Shown here: piece after piece, positions 22,601 to 28,798 of the stretch
Layout of the letters: each line of letters begins with the position of its first letter
Position numbering within the stretch: the first letter of the stretch is position 1
Assembly: GCA_019648995.1 (NCBI GenBank)
Contig: BLXT01000427.1
Location: 98,876 to 127,895, forward strand
DNA length: 29,020 nt
DNA from: Plakobranchus ocellatus
Taxonomy: Eukaryota; Mollusca; Gastropoda; Plakobranchidae
Direction: 5' to 3'
The notes under the pieces: generated by a model
What the model was told of the DNA's origin: nothing
What the model saw: the letters and a program-made list of their open reading frames with translations, nothing else
Databases searched by the model: none
Position numbers and translations under genes: made by a program

Positions 22601-25600
22601 TGCGGTTCCGCAACAGCTAAATAGGAAATAAAATGATGGATTAACAGAAACATCATTGAACAAACAAAACATAGAGCTGTAAACTCAAAAAGACACCTGT
22701 TCCTTATTTATTAGACTAGGCCTTTTTGAAATTCAAGGTTAGGCATATACATGTAAAAGTATAATTGTACACACAGTCAGAAATGAATAAAAAGTAACAC
22801 AGAATTTCACACTTTAGGATGTAAATGACACTTAAAAAAGGAGACCTGTCTTATTCAGTTGCTGTTAAAAAAGATCAAATCTTTGGTGTATTGCAAAAAA
22901 CAACTAAAAAACCTGAATGGACATAATCACTGTTAAATAAAAGTACTTGACATATTGATAAGTTTCATAAAGTTTTTCTCACATATGTAAATTAATGGTA
23001 AATTAAACAAACATTCAAAACCATTGTGTGAAAAACTTAAATGGGATGCAATCTAAACCAAAGAAAATGTATGATAGGAAAATGTTTTTAAAAAATCCTA
23101 TACTTAAAAAGTTATATATTGAAAAACACCAAGAACAATCTGGAAAATCTGGATCTAGATTCAGGTAAATTAAAAAAAAAAACCAAAATTCTTTGCTTAA
23201 AGTTAAATACAATATATTTCTTGCCAAATTGATATTCAACTAAGAATACATGTTATAATTGTACATCATCCACTTATCACTATAACATAGTTTGATTTAC
23301 TTTTCCTTTTTATGCACAAGGGTATCATGCACTTTATGTCGATTGCTTATGTTTAACTACTGAAAAATTTCTCATTTTCAATGGGTCTAAGAGCTATGTT
23401 ATCTGATTGGTTAAGACCAATAATACTACCAATCAAATTGCAGTTAATTTGAAGCACAAAGGCACAAACAACACCACGTTACAGTACAAAAAAGTGAGAT
23501 TGGGAGGCTGGCTTGTTTTGGTGCTTGGACTTATGAATTAGGCTATTTTTACTATTTGATTGACAAAAGAAGGAGGCAATGAGAGGGGCAGAATGAATGA
23601 TGCTTATTTTAATGGAGTTTTTTGTATTGTAATGAATGAGGAAAGCTAGCTAAGGGTATGTTGAAAACAAAAGGGAGAAGGGATGTTGGGCTATGTTGAA
23701 TGATTCCAGTGTTTCTAAGCCAGAAGACTGAGCGCAAAATGGTATGAAGGATGGTGTAATGCCCATGCTTGTTTCATGTTCAGGGATACAAGTTTTGGTG
23801 ATGCAGTTATTGAAAAATGCTAGCGTGTTGTTGATGTCCACTTTATCCTACCCCTGTATTTTGTCATTGTCGTTTTATCCCATAAGTTACTTACGTAATG
23901 AGCCGTGTATAACCATGCTTGGCCCAGTCATAGAGTACAGTTTGACTGCAAGATGCTAAAAGTAAAAGTTGTGTTCAGCTGGTTACATTAGTAAAACCAC
24001 ACAGCATTTTCATGACCATCTAAATTTTGTCCATCCCAAAACCTGTTCAGCATCAGTAACAACTATCCCATATTTTGAGAATGCTTATGATAGCAGCACC
24101 TCTGAATACATATATTTAAGAAAAATTTTCTTGAGAGGATGCAGTCTCATTTATTGAGGTAAAGAGCTAAGAATGTGTTGCTGTTAGATGCTGGATCGTT
24201 TCTCAAACTCTACAGCTGTAAAACAGCCTTTTGATTATGAACATGGGGAAGAGCGAATTCGAAGGTAATAGCAACAATAGAGAAGGATAAAGAGAGAGGA
24301 CAGTTATCTTTGAAAACTTGCAATGATTATGAACATGGGGAAGAGCGAATTCGAAGGTAATAGCAACAATAGAGAAGGATAAAGAGAGAGGACAGTTATC
24401 TTTGAAAACTTGCAATTCAACGGCAGAGCTGGGCTACCACTTGATGTTGGCAGTGATACTCCCTTGAATACTACCACCTGAAGGTGACAACCAGATGATT
24501 GACAACTTGAAGGGAACTTGCCATTATGCACTGGACTCTTCGAGAAATGTAACTGAATCCTTGTTCAAGGTTTTTGGAAGTGTTTGAATGTCACATAAGG
24601 GTAGATGATGGCCTCTCTTGGACTGATTGTGGTCATGGACCCCATAATCATAAAAAAAAAAAAGGAGAATAACGGAGCCTGCCTGATCTCCTCAAGTTGC
24701 CACTCTTTTCTTCGGACATGGTAAAGGACATGTTTTTCCCTATCTTTTCATTTTTTCAAAGTGGCTGGCCAGGTACCAAAAGATGACTCAGGCTACAATT
24801 CAATTTATGAAATATAAACATGAGGGGTTGAATAGGAAGACTGCCCAGTTATTCCAGGGAAAAACATTACACAAGATGAAGTCTTTATAATATGGAGAGG
24901 GACTCTGACTGTCCATCTCTATAGTTCAGACAAGCCTGGCAAGTTTGGCGTAAAAAAGCTTTGAGCAGCACTTTCAAGACTAACAACAGCCCTGGTTGAG
25001 GCTACCCTAATAATCTCTATTCTTTCCTTCCTTTCTTCCTCTCTTTCTCTATCCCTTCCTAATGGGCCAAAGGTAGTCTTGGAGACAGAAAATTCAGCAG
25101 GAAAGGAACTTTCTAATCTTGACTTTATTTCTCTATATTTCAGTTTTTATATTGCTTGCTGTTCAGCTCATTCTAATGGGTTTAATTTTCAATTTTTTTC
25201 CAATGGGCCAAAGGAAAATAACCGAATAACATAAAAACTAGGCAGACTTGAGGAGCCTGTGATTGGCATGACATATTGTGAGCTCCTGAGTAGGAAGGTA
25301 GATCTAGAATAATCTGAGTAAAATGAAGAGATGTTTGATTTCATTGATGTTTTGAGAAACTTTTTAGAGTCATTCTCATTACAAACAACATACAGCATTA
25401 AAGTTTTGTTATGTAAAACTTAATGCACAAGTCCATTCTTTCATAACAGAGATAAATTTGGTATTTTTTTACTTCTACACCAATTTGACATTTGTTTAAA
25501 TAGATTGTAGGTTCTGATGTATTGTATAAGAATAAATAAGTTTTCCTTGCAGCAAATAAAACATTGTGAAGATATTGGTAGAAAAGAGTAACTCAATTGA

Positions 25601-26604
25601 GACTCTACATTGTGTACTTTGATTTTGAATTTTATGTCACAGAAAAGTCCTGAACCGCTGAACGGAATAGCCTAAAATTTTGTATGAAAGATAAGCTGTG
25701 GTAAAAGGATGCAGTGATTATGTCTAGAAGTCCAAATTCTACCTCCTTCAAATTTTCAATTTATATCGTTTCCTCAAAATATTGTTAAAAAATTTACGAT
25801 TAGCCATGTTGCTCACATTTTTTTAATGCATTAATATTGAGTTTAAGATTGTTCACATTGAGGCGATAAAAATACAGTAATCAATGGCTTTCATTCTGGG
25901 CTGTATTGGAAGCGAAGGTCTAGATTCCAGCTTTGATTTAAATCAAGGCAACATTAGATATTGATCTAGATAGGCCGTATTATAGATCTAGATCTGATTC
26001 AAGGCCTAATTATAGCTTTGCTTTCATTCTGGGCTGTATTCTAGGTAATAAATAGTTCTGTGGGAATATCTGTACATCTCATTTTCTCTTCTGAATTATG
26101 GTGTTGCCGTTCCTCTCACTCATTTGTAGAACAGGTTATACAGCGATTAGATAGATCTAGATCTAGATTAGATTTAAGTTTGGATTTTACTTTCATTCAA
26201 TGCATCTTACCAAAACAATATCTTGAATCAGCTAGATCTAGATCTAGTGTCTATCTAGATCTAGTAATCTCAAACTAGATCTAGATCTAGTGTCTGTCTT
26301 AGTGTCTAGATCTAGTAATCTCAAACTAGACCTAGATCTATACCTAGATTCTAGATCTACTATTAATAAAATTTCCATACAGGGTAAATCACTCAAATGC
26401 TTTAAATTACTCTTGGTAGGCAAATGCTATTATTTAGAATCTAATGCCAGAGACGAAAAGAGTCAATTTGGCTGTGTTTACAATAAAAGCGGCAACGCCT
26501 ACTTTTGCCTATTTTCCAAAGTCGAACACAAAGATGAAAGGAACAGCTGAAGAATCAAAATACAAAAATTAATAGTCACCCGGTTTTCTTTTGAAGAAAG
26601 GCAT
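7530..26604 (-). CDS. AKAP10: AKAP10 / D-AKAP2, whole gene (14 coding exons, spliced)
   Basis: A-kinase anchoring protein 10 (dual-specificity AKAP2) tethers PKA regulatory subunits RI and RII through a C-terminal amphipathic helix, and its RGS-like domains are known to bind Rab4/Rab11 GTPases on recycling endosomes. The coding exons are 26604-26580, 22616-22482, 22042-21950, 21430-20630, 20183-20085, 19606-19522, 18766-18643, 17610-17474, 16621-16477, 15249-15102, 14675-14462, 13524-13430, 9203-9166 and 7631-7530. All introns are GT-AG and all phases agree. The total is 2241 nt, or 746 residues plus stop (human 662). Layout: N-terminus 1-100; RGS-A about 103-425, interrupted by a Ser/Pro-rich insert at about 155-350; RGS-B about 437-575; linker; PKA-binding helix 714-731. 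Family identity rests on strong matches I recognise, such as the FSLQATNPVGFDD and ESNICREDGPLP stretches. Exons 1-3 are least certain because that part evolves fast. Confidence 0.95.
7632..9165 (-). other. AKAP10: AKAP10 intron 13
   Basis: The donor is GTAAAC and the acceptor AAACCAG. Apart from the LINE fragment at 8222-8500 it holds AT-rich sequence with no recognised gene. A plausible acceptor near 8600 followed by LSLEKKL has no fitting donor and is not called. Confidence 0.8.
8222..8500 (+). pseudogene. non-LTR retrotransposon (LINE) fragment, C-terminal end of the reverse-transcriptase ORF
   Basis: The plus strand reads LEAAEMWFIRRLMGISWTE, then after a one-base frameshift TNESVLKEAYPKRSLIKTIR and RRQLPFLRHIC, a stop, and later EGKCSKGRQRISFTESLN. 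This is the familiar C-terminal tail of many animal LINE ORF2 proteins (MWFYRRML.ISWT, KR.LL..I..RQL.F.GHI, GRQR). The frame is broken by a shift and at least one stop, and no reverse-transcriptase core is visible upstream. It is a dead 5'-truncated copy, antisense to AKAP10. Confidence 0.8.
9166..9203 (-). CDS. AKAP10: AKAP10 coding exon 13, 38-nt micro-exon
   Basis: Only 38 nt lie between acceptor TTTTTGCAG and donor GTAAAC. It is entered in phase 1 and left in phase 0, so it is the exact frame bridge between exons 12 and 14. It encodes PALFKRKKEKEK (residues 701-713), a highly charged linker corresponding to the vertebrate segment GSMFSQAMKKWVQGN before the PKA-binding helix. Without it, exon 12 (phase 1) could not be read into exon 14 (phase 0). 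Confidence 0.85.
9339..9392. repeat. CA microsatellite, interrupted
   Basis: A run of about ten CA units is followed by GACTGTCTCTCACT and further CACACA units. Confidence 0.95.
10741..11910 (+). pseudogene. decayed piggyBac-type transposase
   Basis: Fragments in shifting plus-strand frames follow the order of a piggyBac transposase (DDE_Tnp_1_7 family). They are ETPGFHKVLTRDR, LSIWTFLHTINKLDDALDK and LLYKAWPFLNHLLRKFRFHY (10741-10910); SLDEGTIPLK and KDESAKFGEN (10930-11000); GYIACAEIFTG (11030-11063); MPQLMKDYNE (11390-11425); and a C-terminal Cys-rich part (CVLSAHKNSKASKRK, then KECLVKAVKSSACCTQCEPY and EWHTKVQF, 11730-11905). Many stops and frameshifts show it is dead. No terminal inverted repeats were identified. 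It is antisense to the host gene. Confidence 0.78.
11965..12913 (+). mobile_element. foldback mariner derivative with about 300-bp inverted arms
   Basis: The element begins CGAGGGCAGGCTGATAA and ends with its complement, bounded by the TA duplication typical of Tc1/mariner (11963-11964 and 12914-12915). Arm 1 (11965-12267) contains the 5' end, leader and first transposase codons. Arm 2 (12615-12913) is the same segment inverted, with about 15 mismatches and a 4-base indel. The 347-bp middle continues the transposase frame. The normal 3' half, catalytic DDE/D domain included, is absent; an inverted copy of the 5' end occupies its place. Confidence 0.92.
12169..12636 (+). pseudogene. mariner transposase, DNA-binding part only
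   Basis: An ATG near 12163 (ATGGCGACGTCC) starts the transposase frame (SNDLLIKQHSVIKFLAAEG), interrupted by a TGA at about 12228; arm 2 has TGT (Cys) at the same place, so this is a point mutation. From the Met at 12256 the frame is open for 126 residues. It contains two helix-turn-helix-like segments: CISDCAVRKWVRIFKGED, and KQKEIANAVGISKERVHHIV after the GRPIS linker. It then runs into inverted arm 2 and ends with foreign residues LSTVFILA. No catalytic Asp motifs remain. Any product could bind DNA but not cut it. Confidence 0.8.
13430..13524 (-). CDS. AKAP10: AKAP10 coding exon 12
   Basis: This exon is 95 nt, phase 2 in and phase 1 out, with acceptor TTTCACAG and donor GTAAAC. It covers residues 669-700 and reads KLCLGSVTEMGQFVSDFDHE then TIATERRKASL. 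The vertebrate sequence MTFGRVSDLGQFIRESEPEP aligns with the GSVTEMGQFVSD core. RRKAS fits the consensus of a PKA phosphorylation site; use of that site is inference. Confidence 0.93.
13525..14461 (-). other. AKAP10: AKAP10 intron 11
   Basis: The borders are GTGAGT and TTTCACAG. It is AT-rich and nothing was recognised inside. Confidence 0.85.
14462..14675 (-). CDS. AKAP10: AKAP10 coding exon 11: linker with conserved DPxxLWxR patch
   Basis: This exon is 214 nt, phase 1 in and phase 2 out, with acceptor TTCTCAG and donor GTGAGT. It covers residues 598-668. After a Ser/Thr-rich stretch and a basic run (DTRRVKRSSNKSKLNI), the end reads FSMTMDMFNPDDLWKRPQAK. Vertebrate AKAP10 has ILKNFDEAIIVDAASLDPES and LYQRTYAGK at this place, so the patch is weakly but recognisably conserved. 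Confidence 0.93.
14676..15101 (-). other. AKAP10: AKAP10 intron 10
   Basis: The borders are GTCAGG and TTCTCAG. Nothing was recognised inside. Confidence 0.85.
15102..15249 (-). CDS. AKAP10: AKAP10 coding exon 10: end of RGS-B and linker
   Basis: This exon is 148 nt, phase 0 in and phase 1 out, with acceptor TGTGTAG and donor GTCAGG. It covers residues 549-597. NYFPNYLHSQIYHRYLSDLI closes RGS-B (compare vertebrate VFLPGFLSSNLYYKYLNDLI), followed by a Ser-rich linker (SGSTSSSGLSFKSHRRS). Confidence 0.95.
15250..16476 (-). other. AKAP10: AKAP10 intron 9
   Basis: The borders are GTTTGT and TGTGTAG. Most of it is the decayed mariner at 15510-16230. Confidence 0.88.
15510..16230 (-). pseudogene. 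decayed mariner/Tc1-type transposase, same strand as AKAP10
   Basis: On the minus strand, fragments follow mariner order: FTVIIDES then VHHSKLKSRSRLIEYGRK and LPSKSKKVVNLLKRSAACHC, LDLGGIVHMEFLEK (15945-15760); QPPDLAPLDF (about 15690-15655, the site of the last catalytic Asp region, normally YSPDLAPxDF); then NYYDSDTRVKADACYRLYKV (about 15625-15560). Stops and frameshifts are frequent. It is a different mariner from the foldback element in intron 12, and far older. Confidence 0.78.
16477..16621 (-). CDS. AKAP10: AKAP10 coding exon 9: RGS-B
   Basis: This exon is 145 nt, phase 2 in and phase 0 out, with acceptor TTTTCCAG and donor GTTTGT. It covers residues 500-548 and reads YFSLQATNPVGFDDKLR, FEIESNICREDGPLPDCF, then TKAKNIVLKMLEK. 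This is the most conserved segment in the window: YFSLQAT.P.GFDD and EIESNICRE.GPLP.CFT are shared with vertebrate AKAP10. Confidence 0.97.
16622..17473 (-). other. AKAP10: AKAP10 intron 8
   Basis: The borders are GTGAGG and TTTTCCAG. It has a purine-rich stretch at 16705-16800 and otherwise nothing recognised. Confidence 0.88.
17474..17610 (-). CDS. AKAP10: AKAP10 coding exon 8: RGS-B core
   Basis: This exon is 137 nt, phase 0 in and phase 2 out, with acceptor TTTCTAG and donor GTGAGG. It covers residues 455-499 and reads YIEQEGASDLMQVWLCASNF, then QQQLLITKSSYDPIQAQTDA, then MVIYDK. The vertebrate counterpart is YMEKEDAVNILQFWLAADNF and so on to DAMILYDK. The W/NF pair is the RGS helix signature. 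Confidence 0.96.
17611..18642 (-). other. AKAP10: AKAP10 intron 7
   Basis: The borders are GTAAGG and TTTCTAG. It is AT-rich and nothing was recognised inside. Confidence 0.88.
18643..18766 (-). CDS. AKAP10: AKAP10 coding exon 7: end of RGS-A, start of RGS-B
   Basis: This exon is 124 nt, phase 2 in and phase 0 out, with acceptor CTTGCAG and donor GTAAGG. It covers residues 413-454 and includes HCRHQVHVLTSERVFLPDIL and FNENALCYFMEY across the junction. Vertebrate AKAP10 has KYQIEVLTSGTVYLADILF and ESALFYFSEYME at the same place. The boundary between the two RGS domains falls inside this exon. Confidence 0.96.
18767..19521 (-). other. AKAP10: AKAP10 intron 6
   Basis: The borders are GTAAGT and CTTGCAG. 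Nothing was recognised inside. Confidence 0.88.
19522..19606 (-). CDS. AKAP10: AKAP10 coding exon 6: RGS-A
   Basis: This exon is 85 nt, phase 1 in and phase 2 out, with acceptor TTCCAG and donor GTAAGT. It reads KICQENGNVDPECFVNCQ then RFVLNKLDSE, about residues 385-412, matching the vertebrate RICGEDGQVDPNCFVLAQ. The NVDPECF core is the diagnostic part. Confidence 0.95.
19607..20084 (-). other. AKAP10: AKAP10 intron 5
   Basis: The borders are GTAAGT and TTCCAG. Nothing was recognised inside. Confidence 0.88.
20085..20183 (-). CDS. AKAP10: AKAP10 coding exon 5: second half of RGS-A
   Basis: This exon is 99 nt, phase 1 to phase 1, with acceptor CTGTAG and donor GTAAGT. It reads VERDAVTIFSTYIAKDAPQP then IGVDDSLRSEAI, about residues 352-384. 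This aligns well with the vertebrate segment EQDAVNTFTKYISPDAAKPI, where RGS-A resumes after the insert. Confidence 0.95.
   Translation of the reverse strand: MWREMLLLFFLLTLPKMPLNQLVLMTPYDQKP
20184..20629 (-). other. AKAP10: AKAP10 intron 4
   Basis: The borders are GTGAGT and CTGTAG. Nothing was recognised inside. Confidence 0.88.
20630..21430 (-). CDS. AKAP10: AKAP10 coding exon 4: start of RGS-A and its Ser/Pro-rich insert
   Basis: This is the largest exon, 801 nt, phase 1 to phase 1, about residues 85-351, with acceptor ATCATCAG and donor GTGAGT. It opens with RLSKTLLEVV and then the RGS-A core (KAQRAERLIQFWCDAESFH, Trp134 and Phe140), matching the vertebrate SSLSKTLEQV and LVKFWLEAESFH. 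A basic patch SRKRRTESS follows, then about 190 residues of Ser/Thr/Pro/Gln-rich low-complexity sequence ending in an acidic stretch (DDADDHKSE) and DHPDELLQKLKR. D-AKAP2 proteins carry an insert inside RGS-A here; in this species it is long. Confidence 0.95.
21431..21949 (-). other. AKAP10: AKAP10 intron 3
   Basis: The borders are GTAAGA and ATCATCAG. Nothing was recognised inside. Confidence 0.82.
21950..22042 (-). CDS. AKAP10: AKAP10 coding exon 3
   Basis: This exon is 93 nt, phase 1 to phase 1, with acceptor TTTTTCAG and donor GTAAGA, both strong. In the frame dictated by exon 2 it reads FASSFANGLGSGNARPQ, then TLVLSESVLEHNQ, about residues 54-84. It is a Gly/Ser/Asn-rich linker before RGS-A with no recognised domain. 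The same DNA is open in another frame, but only this frame keeps the phase to exons 2 and 4. Confidence 0.75.
22043..22481 (-). other. AKAP10: AKAP10 intron 2
   Basis: The borders are GTGATG and TTTTTCAG. Poly-T and poly-A runs lie near 22190-22280; nothing else was recognised. Confidence 0.75.
22482..22616 (-). CDS. AKAP10: AKAP10 coding exon 2
   Basis: This exon is 135 nt, entered and left in phase 1, with a TTTAG acceptor and GTGATG donor. It encodes roughly residues 9-53: a low-complexity Ser/Thr/Pro-rich segment (AEPQNKAHPVG, RTPSNRSSKST, SLPLTPNTPDSW) with several possible proline-directed phosphorylation sites. The sequence does not align clearly to the vertebrate protein. The call rests on position, clean splice sites, symmetric phase and an open frame. 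Confidence 0.72.
24233..24416. repeat. perfect 92-bp tandem duplication
   Basis: The block starting GATTATGAACATGGGGAAGA and ending TGAAAACTTGCAAT occurs at 24233-24324 and again at 24325-24416, with no difference that I can see. Confidence 0.96.
24840..24960 (+). pseudogene. possible piggyBac transposase scrap
   Basis: The plus strand reads GKNITQDEVFIIWRGTLTVH then LYSSDKPGKFGVKKL. The pattern NxSxDE...xxWRGxLxxxxYxxDKPxKFGxK is that of the conserved central part of piggyBac transposases. A stop follows at once and I found no convincing neighbouring fragments, so it is a small relic or a chance resemblance. Confidence 0.45.
25887..26040. repeat. 21-bp direct repeat, 133 bp apart
   Basis: A 21-base repeat containing CTTTCATTCTGGGCTGTATT lies at 25887-25907 and 26020-26040. 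AGATCT-rich sequence fills the interval, so this is probably a local duplication. Confidence 0.8.
25915..26365. repeat. AGATCTAGATCT-rich repeat cluster
   Basis: Palindromic TAGATCTAGATCTAG runs are dense at 25963-25995 and 26149-26360. Within it, TAGATCTAGATCTAGTGTCT and TAGATCTAGTAATCTCAAAC each occur twice (from about 26233 and 26277). Single copies are scattered through the window (6184, 6432, 10440, 23150, 26660). Such repeats are common in gastropod genomes to my knowledge. Confidence 0.85.
26580..26604 (-). CDS. AKAP10: AKAP10 coding exon 1 (start codon)
   Basis: The start codon at 26604-26602 opens a 25-nt coding segment reading MPFFKRKP, then one base before the donor GTGACT (phase 1). 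It resembles the conserved MSFFRRK start of vertebrate AKAP10, and phase 1 is exactly what exon 2 needs. An A at -3 gives a good initiation context. Without splicing the frame stops within a few codons, so the donor is needed. This exon is inferred from similarity and phase; a cDNA would settle it. Confidence 0.72.
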
Positions 26605-26686
26605 GTTCCTTGACGCAAAGTGTCCAAAGCATAAAGACTGGTGTCTTAGTGGCGTTTCTCTAGATCTAGTATTGAACAGTTTTGTT

Positions 26687-26731
26687 TCAATCCCAGTAAA
26701 GCCATTCGATTGAAGCTACGGAAGTCGCCAT
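26687..26731 (-). other. possible upstream ORF in the AKAP10 leader
   Basis: A minus-strand ATG at 26731-26729 in the context GAAAATGGCGAC begins a 14-codon frame that closes with TGA at 26687, 83 bases before the AKAP10 start. The surrounding motif resembles the AAnATGGCGnC element (YY1-like) found near many animal transcription starts, so it may mark the promoter instead of being translated. The transcription start is not known from sequence alone. Confidence 0.3.
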
Positions 26732-27017
26732 TTTCTTTAACGTTTTTCCATGACCTCAACACAAAAATGAACCGGTGAATACCTTTTAAAAGCTCTTCAA
26801 AAAGAAAGGACCTATCTGTCTATCAGATCAATTCGTTTACAAGTTTGCAAAAGTTTTCTCGTGTAAGCTTATACCAATTTTCATTCGTCCTCGTATCCTT
26901 TGATCCTATATTTAATAACAATTATCATTGTTTGATGATTTCTGAATGAGGTTCTTGAATTTTGTATCGTATTTAGGCCTATACCAATGTCTACTAGGAG
27001 TTTTTATTCTGAAATAT

Positions 27018-27287
27018 TTAGTAAAGTGAGTCCCACGCATAATCTAAGCATCGGGAAACCGGGAGTAGGGTCCTGATTGTTCTTGGCATGCGGCTTTATG
27101 AGGTAGCTTGCCATTGCTTTCCTCGCCGCCTTTACTTTCGCCGGATCTTAAGAGACCTAGCTACCCATTTAGTGCTGGGTGGTCACAGGGGAGCAATGAA
27201 AAATTGACTTTGTCCGGACTGGGATTTGAACCTCGGACCTCTAACTTGGTAGCCAATTGCCCTACCAGATGAGCCACTGCTCCACCC
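27018..27287 (-). mobile_element. second tRNA-derived SINE with 9-bp target duplication
   Basis: On the minus strand the head reads GGTGGAGCAGTGGCTCATC with an A box (TGGCTCATCTGG, 27276-27265) and a B box (GGTTCAAATCC, 27232-27222) at tRNA-like spacing. A conserved-looking body follows with GCAATGGCAAGCTACCTC and AAAGCCGCATGCCAAGAAC. The direct repeat CTGAAATAT flanks it at 27009-27017 and 27288-27296. It differs from the SINE at 5100-5252 in both head and body. It lies about 0.4 kb upstream of the AKAP10 start codon. Confidence 0.85.
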
Positions 27288-27618
27288 CTGAAATATAGCC
27301 TGCAAAAAAGATGAAATTTTGTTACACAGGCCTGTTTCCCCCAAAGACATAAAAATACCAATTTTGAATCCTGCAATGTCCTGAAGGAAGATTGGTTGGA
27401 AGAGCAATTATCCATTAAACGTAGGCCCTAATGAACAGTTATTTCGGGTAAAGCTTTGCCCGTTTTGTTTTCCTTGATAGCTTTTATTTCAAGCACTTTT
27501 TTTCCGAAATGCGTGAAAAATATTTTTCGCAGTCCATTTCCAAATAATCTTTAAAAAGTAAATATTATTTCACAAGAGTATATTGAAAATCTATTAGGAA
27601 CATACACAGCTTTTCTCT

Positions 27619-27662
27619 CCCCCCCCCCCCCCCCCCCCCCCCCCNCACACACACGCACACTA
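27619..27662. repeat. poly-C run with an undetermined base, then CA repeat
   Basis: About 25 C residues are followed by one N (27645) and CACACACACGCACAC. The true length of the run is unknown, and this is a likely sequencing problem. Confidence 0.95.
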
Positions 27663-27810
27663 ACCTTGTTATTTTCCAATGTAACTTTTTTTTTTTTAAT
27701 AATATTTTTTGGCATTTTGTATGTCTTTCTTTGAAAACAACTAGTTTTGGCCTTTTTAGGCTTTGTCCCCTCAGGAAACAGTTATGTCTCACGACGAAAT
27801 GTTTTACTTA

Positions 27811-28161
27811 GCGTAGGCCCACACTGGAGGCAGCAGTTCACGTGTCCAATAATACATGTTTTGAAAAACTCTCTTTCTTTGGTGCGAGCGCACACCAAGT
27901 CGGCTACTTGTCAAAGAGTCGGAGCTATCCTTTGTGTTCTACAGCCTGGTCTTACGTCAGTAGCTCTGTTGGATAAGGGAAAGGAGGGTACCATTAAGTG
28001 ACCACGCATAATTCTACTGACCGTTGCCGCGCGAAACTCGAGGCCAGTCTTGTTACGCAAATTATCAGGCGAACTTGTCGGTGGGTAGCGCACAGTAACT
28101 GCGACATCAGTTTTTCAAGTTAGCCATAACAAGTCGCGTCGCATCCAATGTGGGCCTACGC
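27811..28161. mobile_element. 351-bp MITE with 18-bp terminal inverted repeats, TTA target duplication
   Basis: The left end GCGTAGGCCCACACTGGA and the complement of the right end differ at one base in 18. Both ends are flanked by TTA (27808-27810 and 28162-28164). A 3-bp TWA duplication is what PIF/Harbinger elements make, so a non-autonomous Harbinger is the likeliest class. There is no coding capacity. Weaker inverted similarity extends inward (TTGAAAAACT in both arms). An E-box CACGTG lies at 27839. Confidence 0.75.
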
Positions 28162-28164
28162 TTA

Positions 28165-28744
28165 TCCAGTTTTGTACTGCTGTTGTGATGTTCTGTTGAT
28201 AAAACCTCCTTGCTGAATGATTTCATATATATATTTTTTTTTCAAATTGTAAATTCAGATTGACATTTCGTTGCTCCTACATCTATTGGATCCTGTAATT
28301 TAAAAATCTTTGAAGTGAAGAAATGGCTGTTGATTTGTTCCCTCAATTTTATTCTGACTATTTTTGGAGCCTGCCTTTTCTGCTATCATCTGAACACTTC
28401 CTGGTCGTCATATCGCCCAAGCCTCCCCACGTCATCTTTTTGAAGGGAGAAAATAACAGGATGCCTCAACATTAATATTATGTAAAATAAAAATAGTGAT
28501 GGACTCTTGTGCATGATTTCTGCTGAGAAGTCATTAGGCGTTTATCAAAATTAGCCTTTGTCAAACCAGCTCCACGGTTTAAAAAAAAAATTTTTTTTTT
28601 AATCTGATCCTTATCTTTTCTCGTTCCAAATATCTTTGTTCAATCTAACCTCTCTCTGAACTCGCTGAATTAATTCAGATGTAAAAAGTAAAATCTCACC
28701 TCTCGACTATGTAAAATTGCCAAATTAGAGTCTTCAAAGATAAA
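28165..28744. other. intergenic, nothing recognised
   Basis: It is AT-rich sequence with one poly-A/poly-T junction near 28585 (possible hairpin). There is no gene signal on either strand. Confidence 0.5.
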
Positions 28745-28747
28745 AGC

Positions 28748-28798
<51 letters not shown>

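Larger units (their letters stand above)
22617..26579 (-). other. AKAP10: AKAP10 intron 1
   Basis: The donor is GTGACT at 26579 and the acceptor TTTAG at 22617. At about 4 kb it is the second-longest intron. It holds a possible cryptic exon (23895-23955), the 92-bp duplication, a piggyBac-like scrap and AGATCT repeats. Its upstream limit depends on exon 1 being right. Confidence 0.68.

Noticed and set aside
27222-27287. tRNA gene near 27.2 kb
   Set aside because: It is tRNA-like only in its promoter boxes. A body of about 200 bp and flanking duplications identify a SINE.
27161-27415. 84-codon minus-strand frame (AVAHLVGQLATKLEV-like)
   Set aside because: It lies almost wholly in the SINE; such frames are commonly mis-annotated from SINE tRNA heads.
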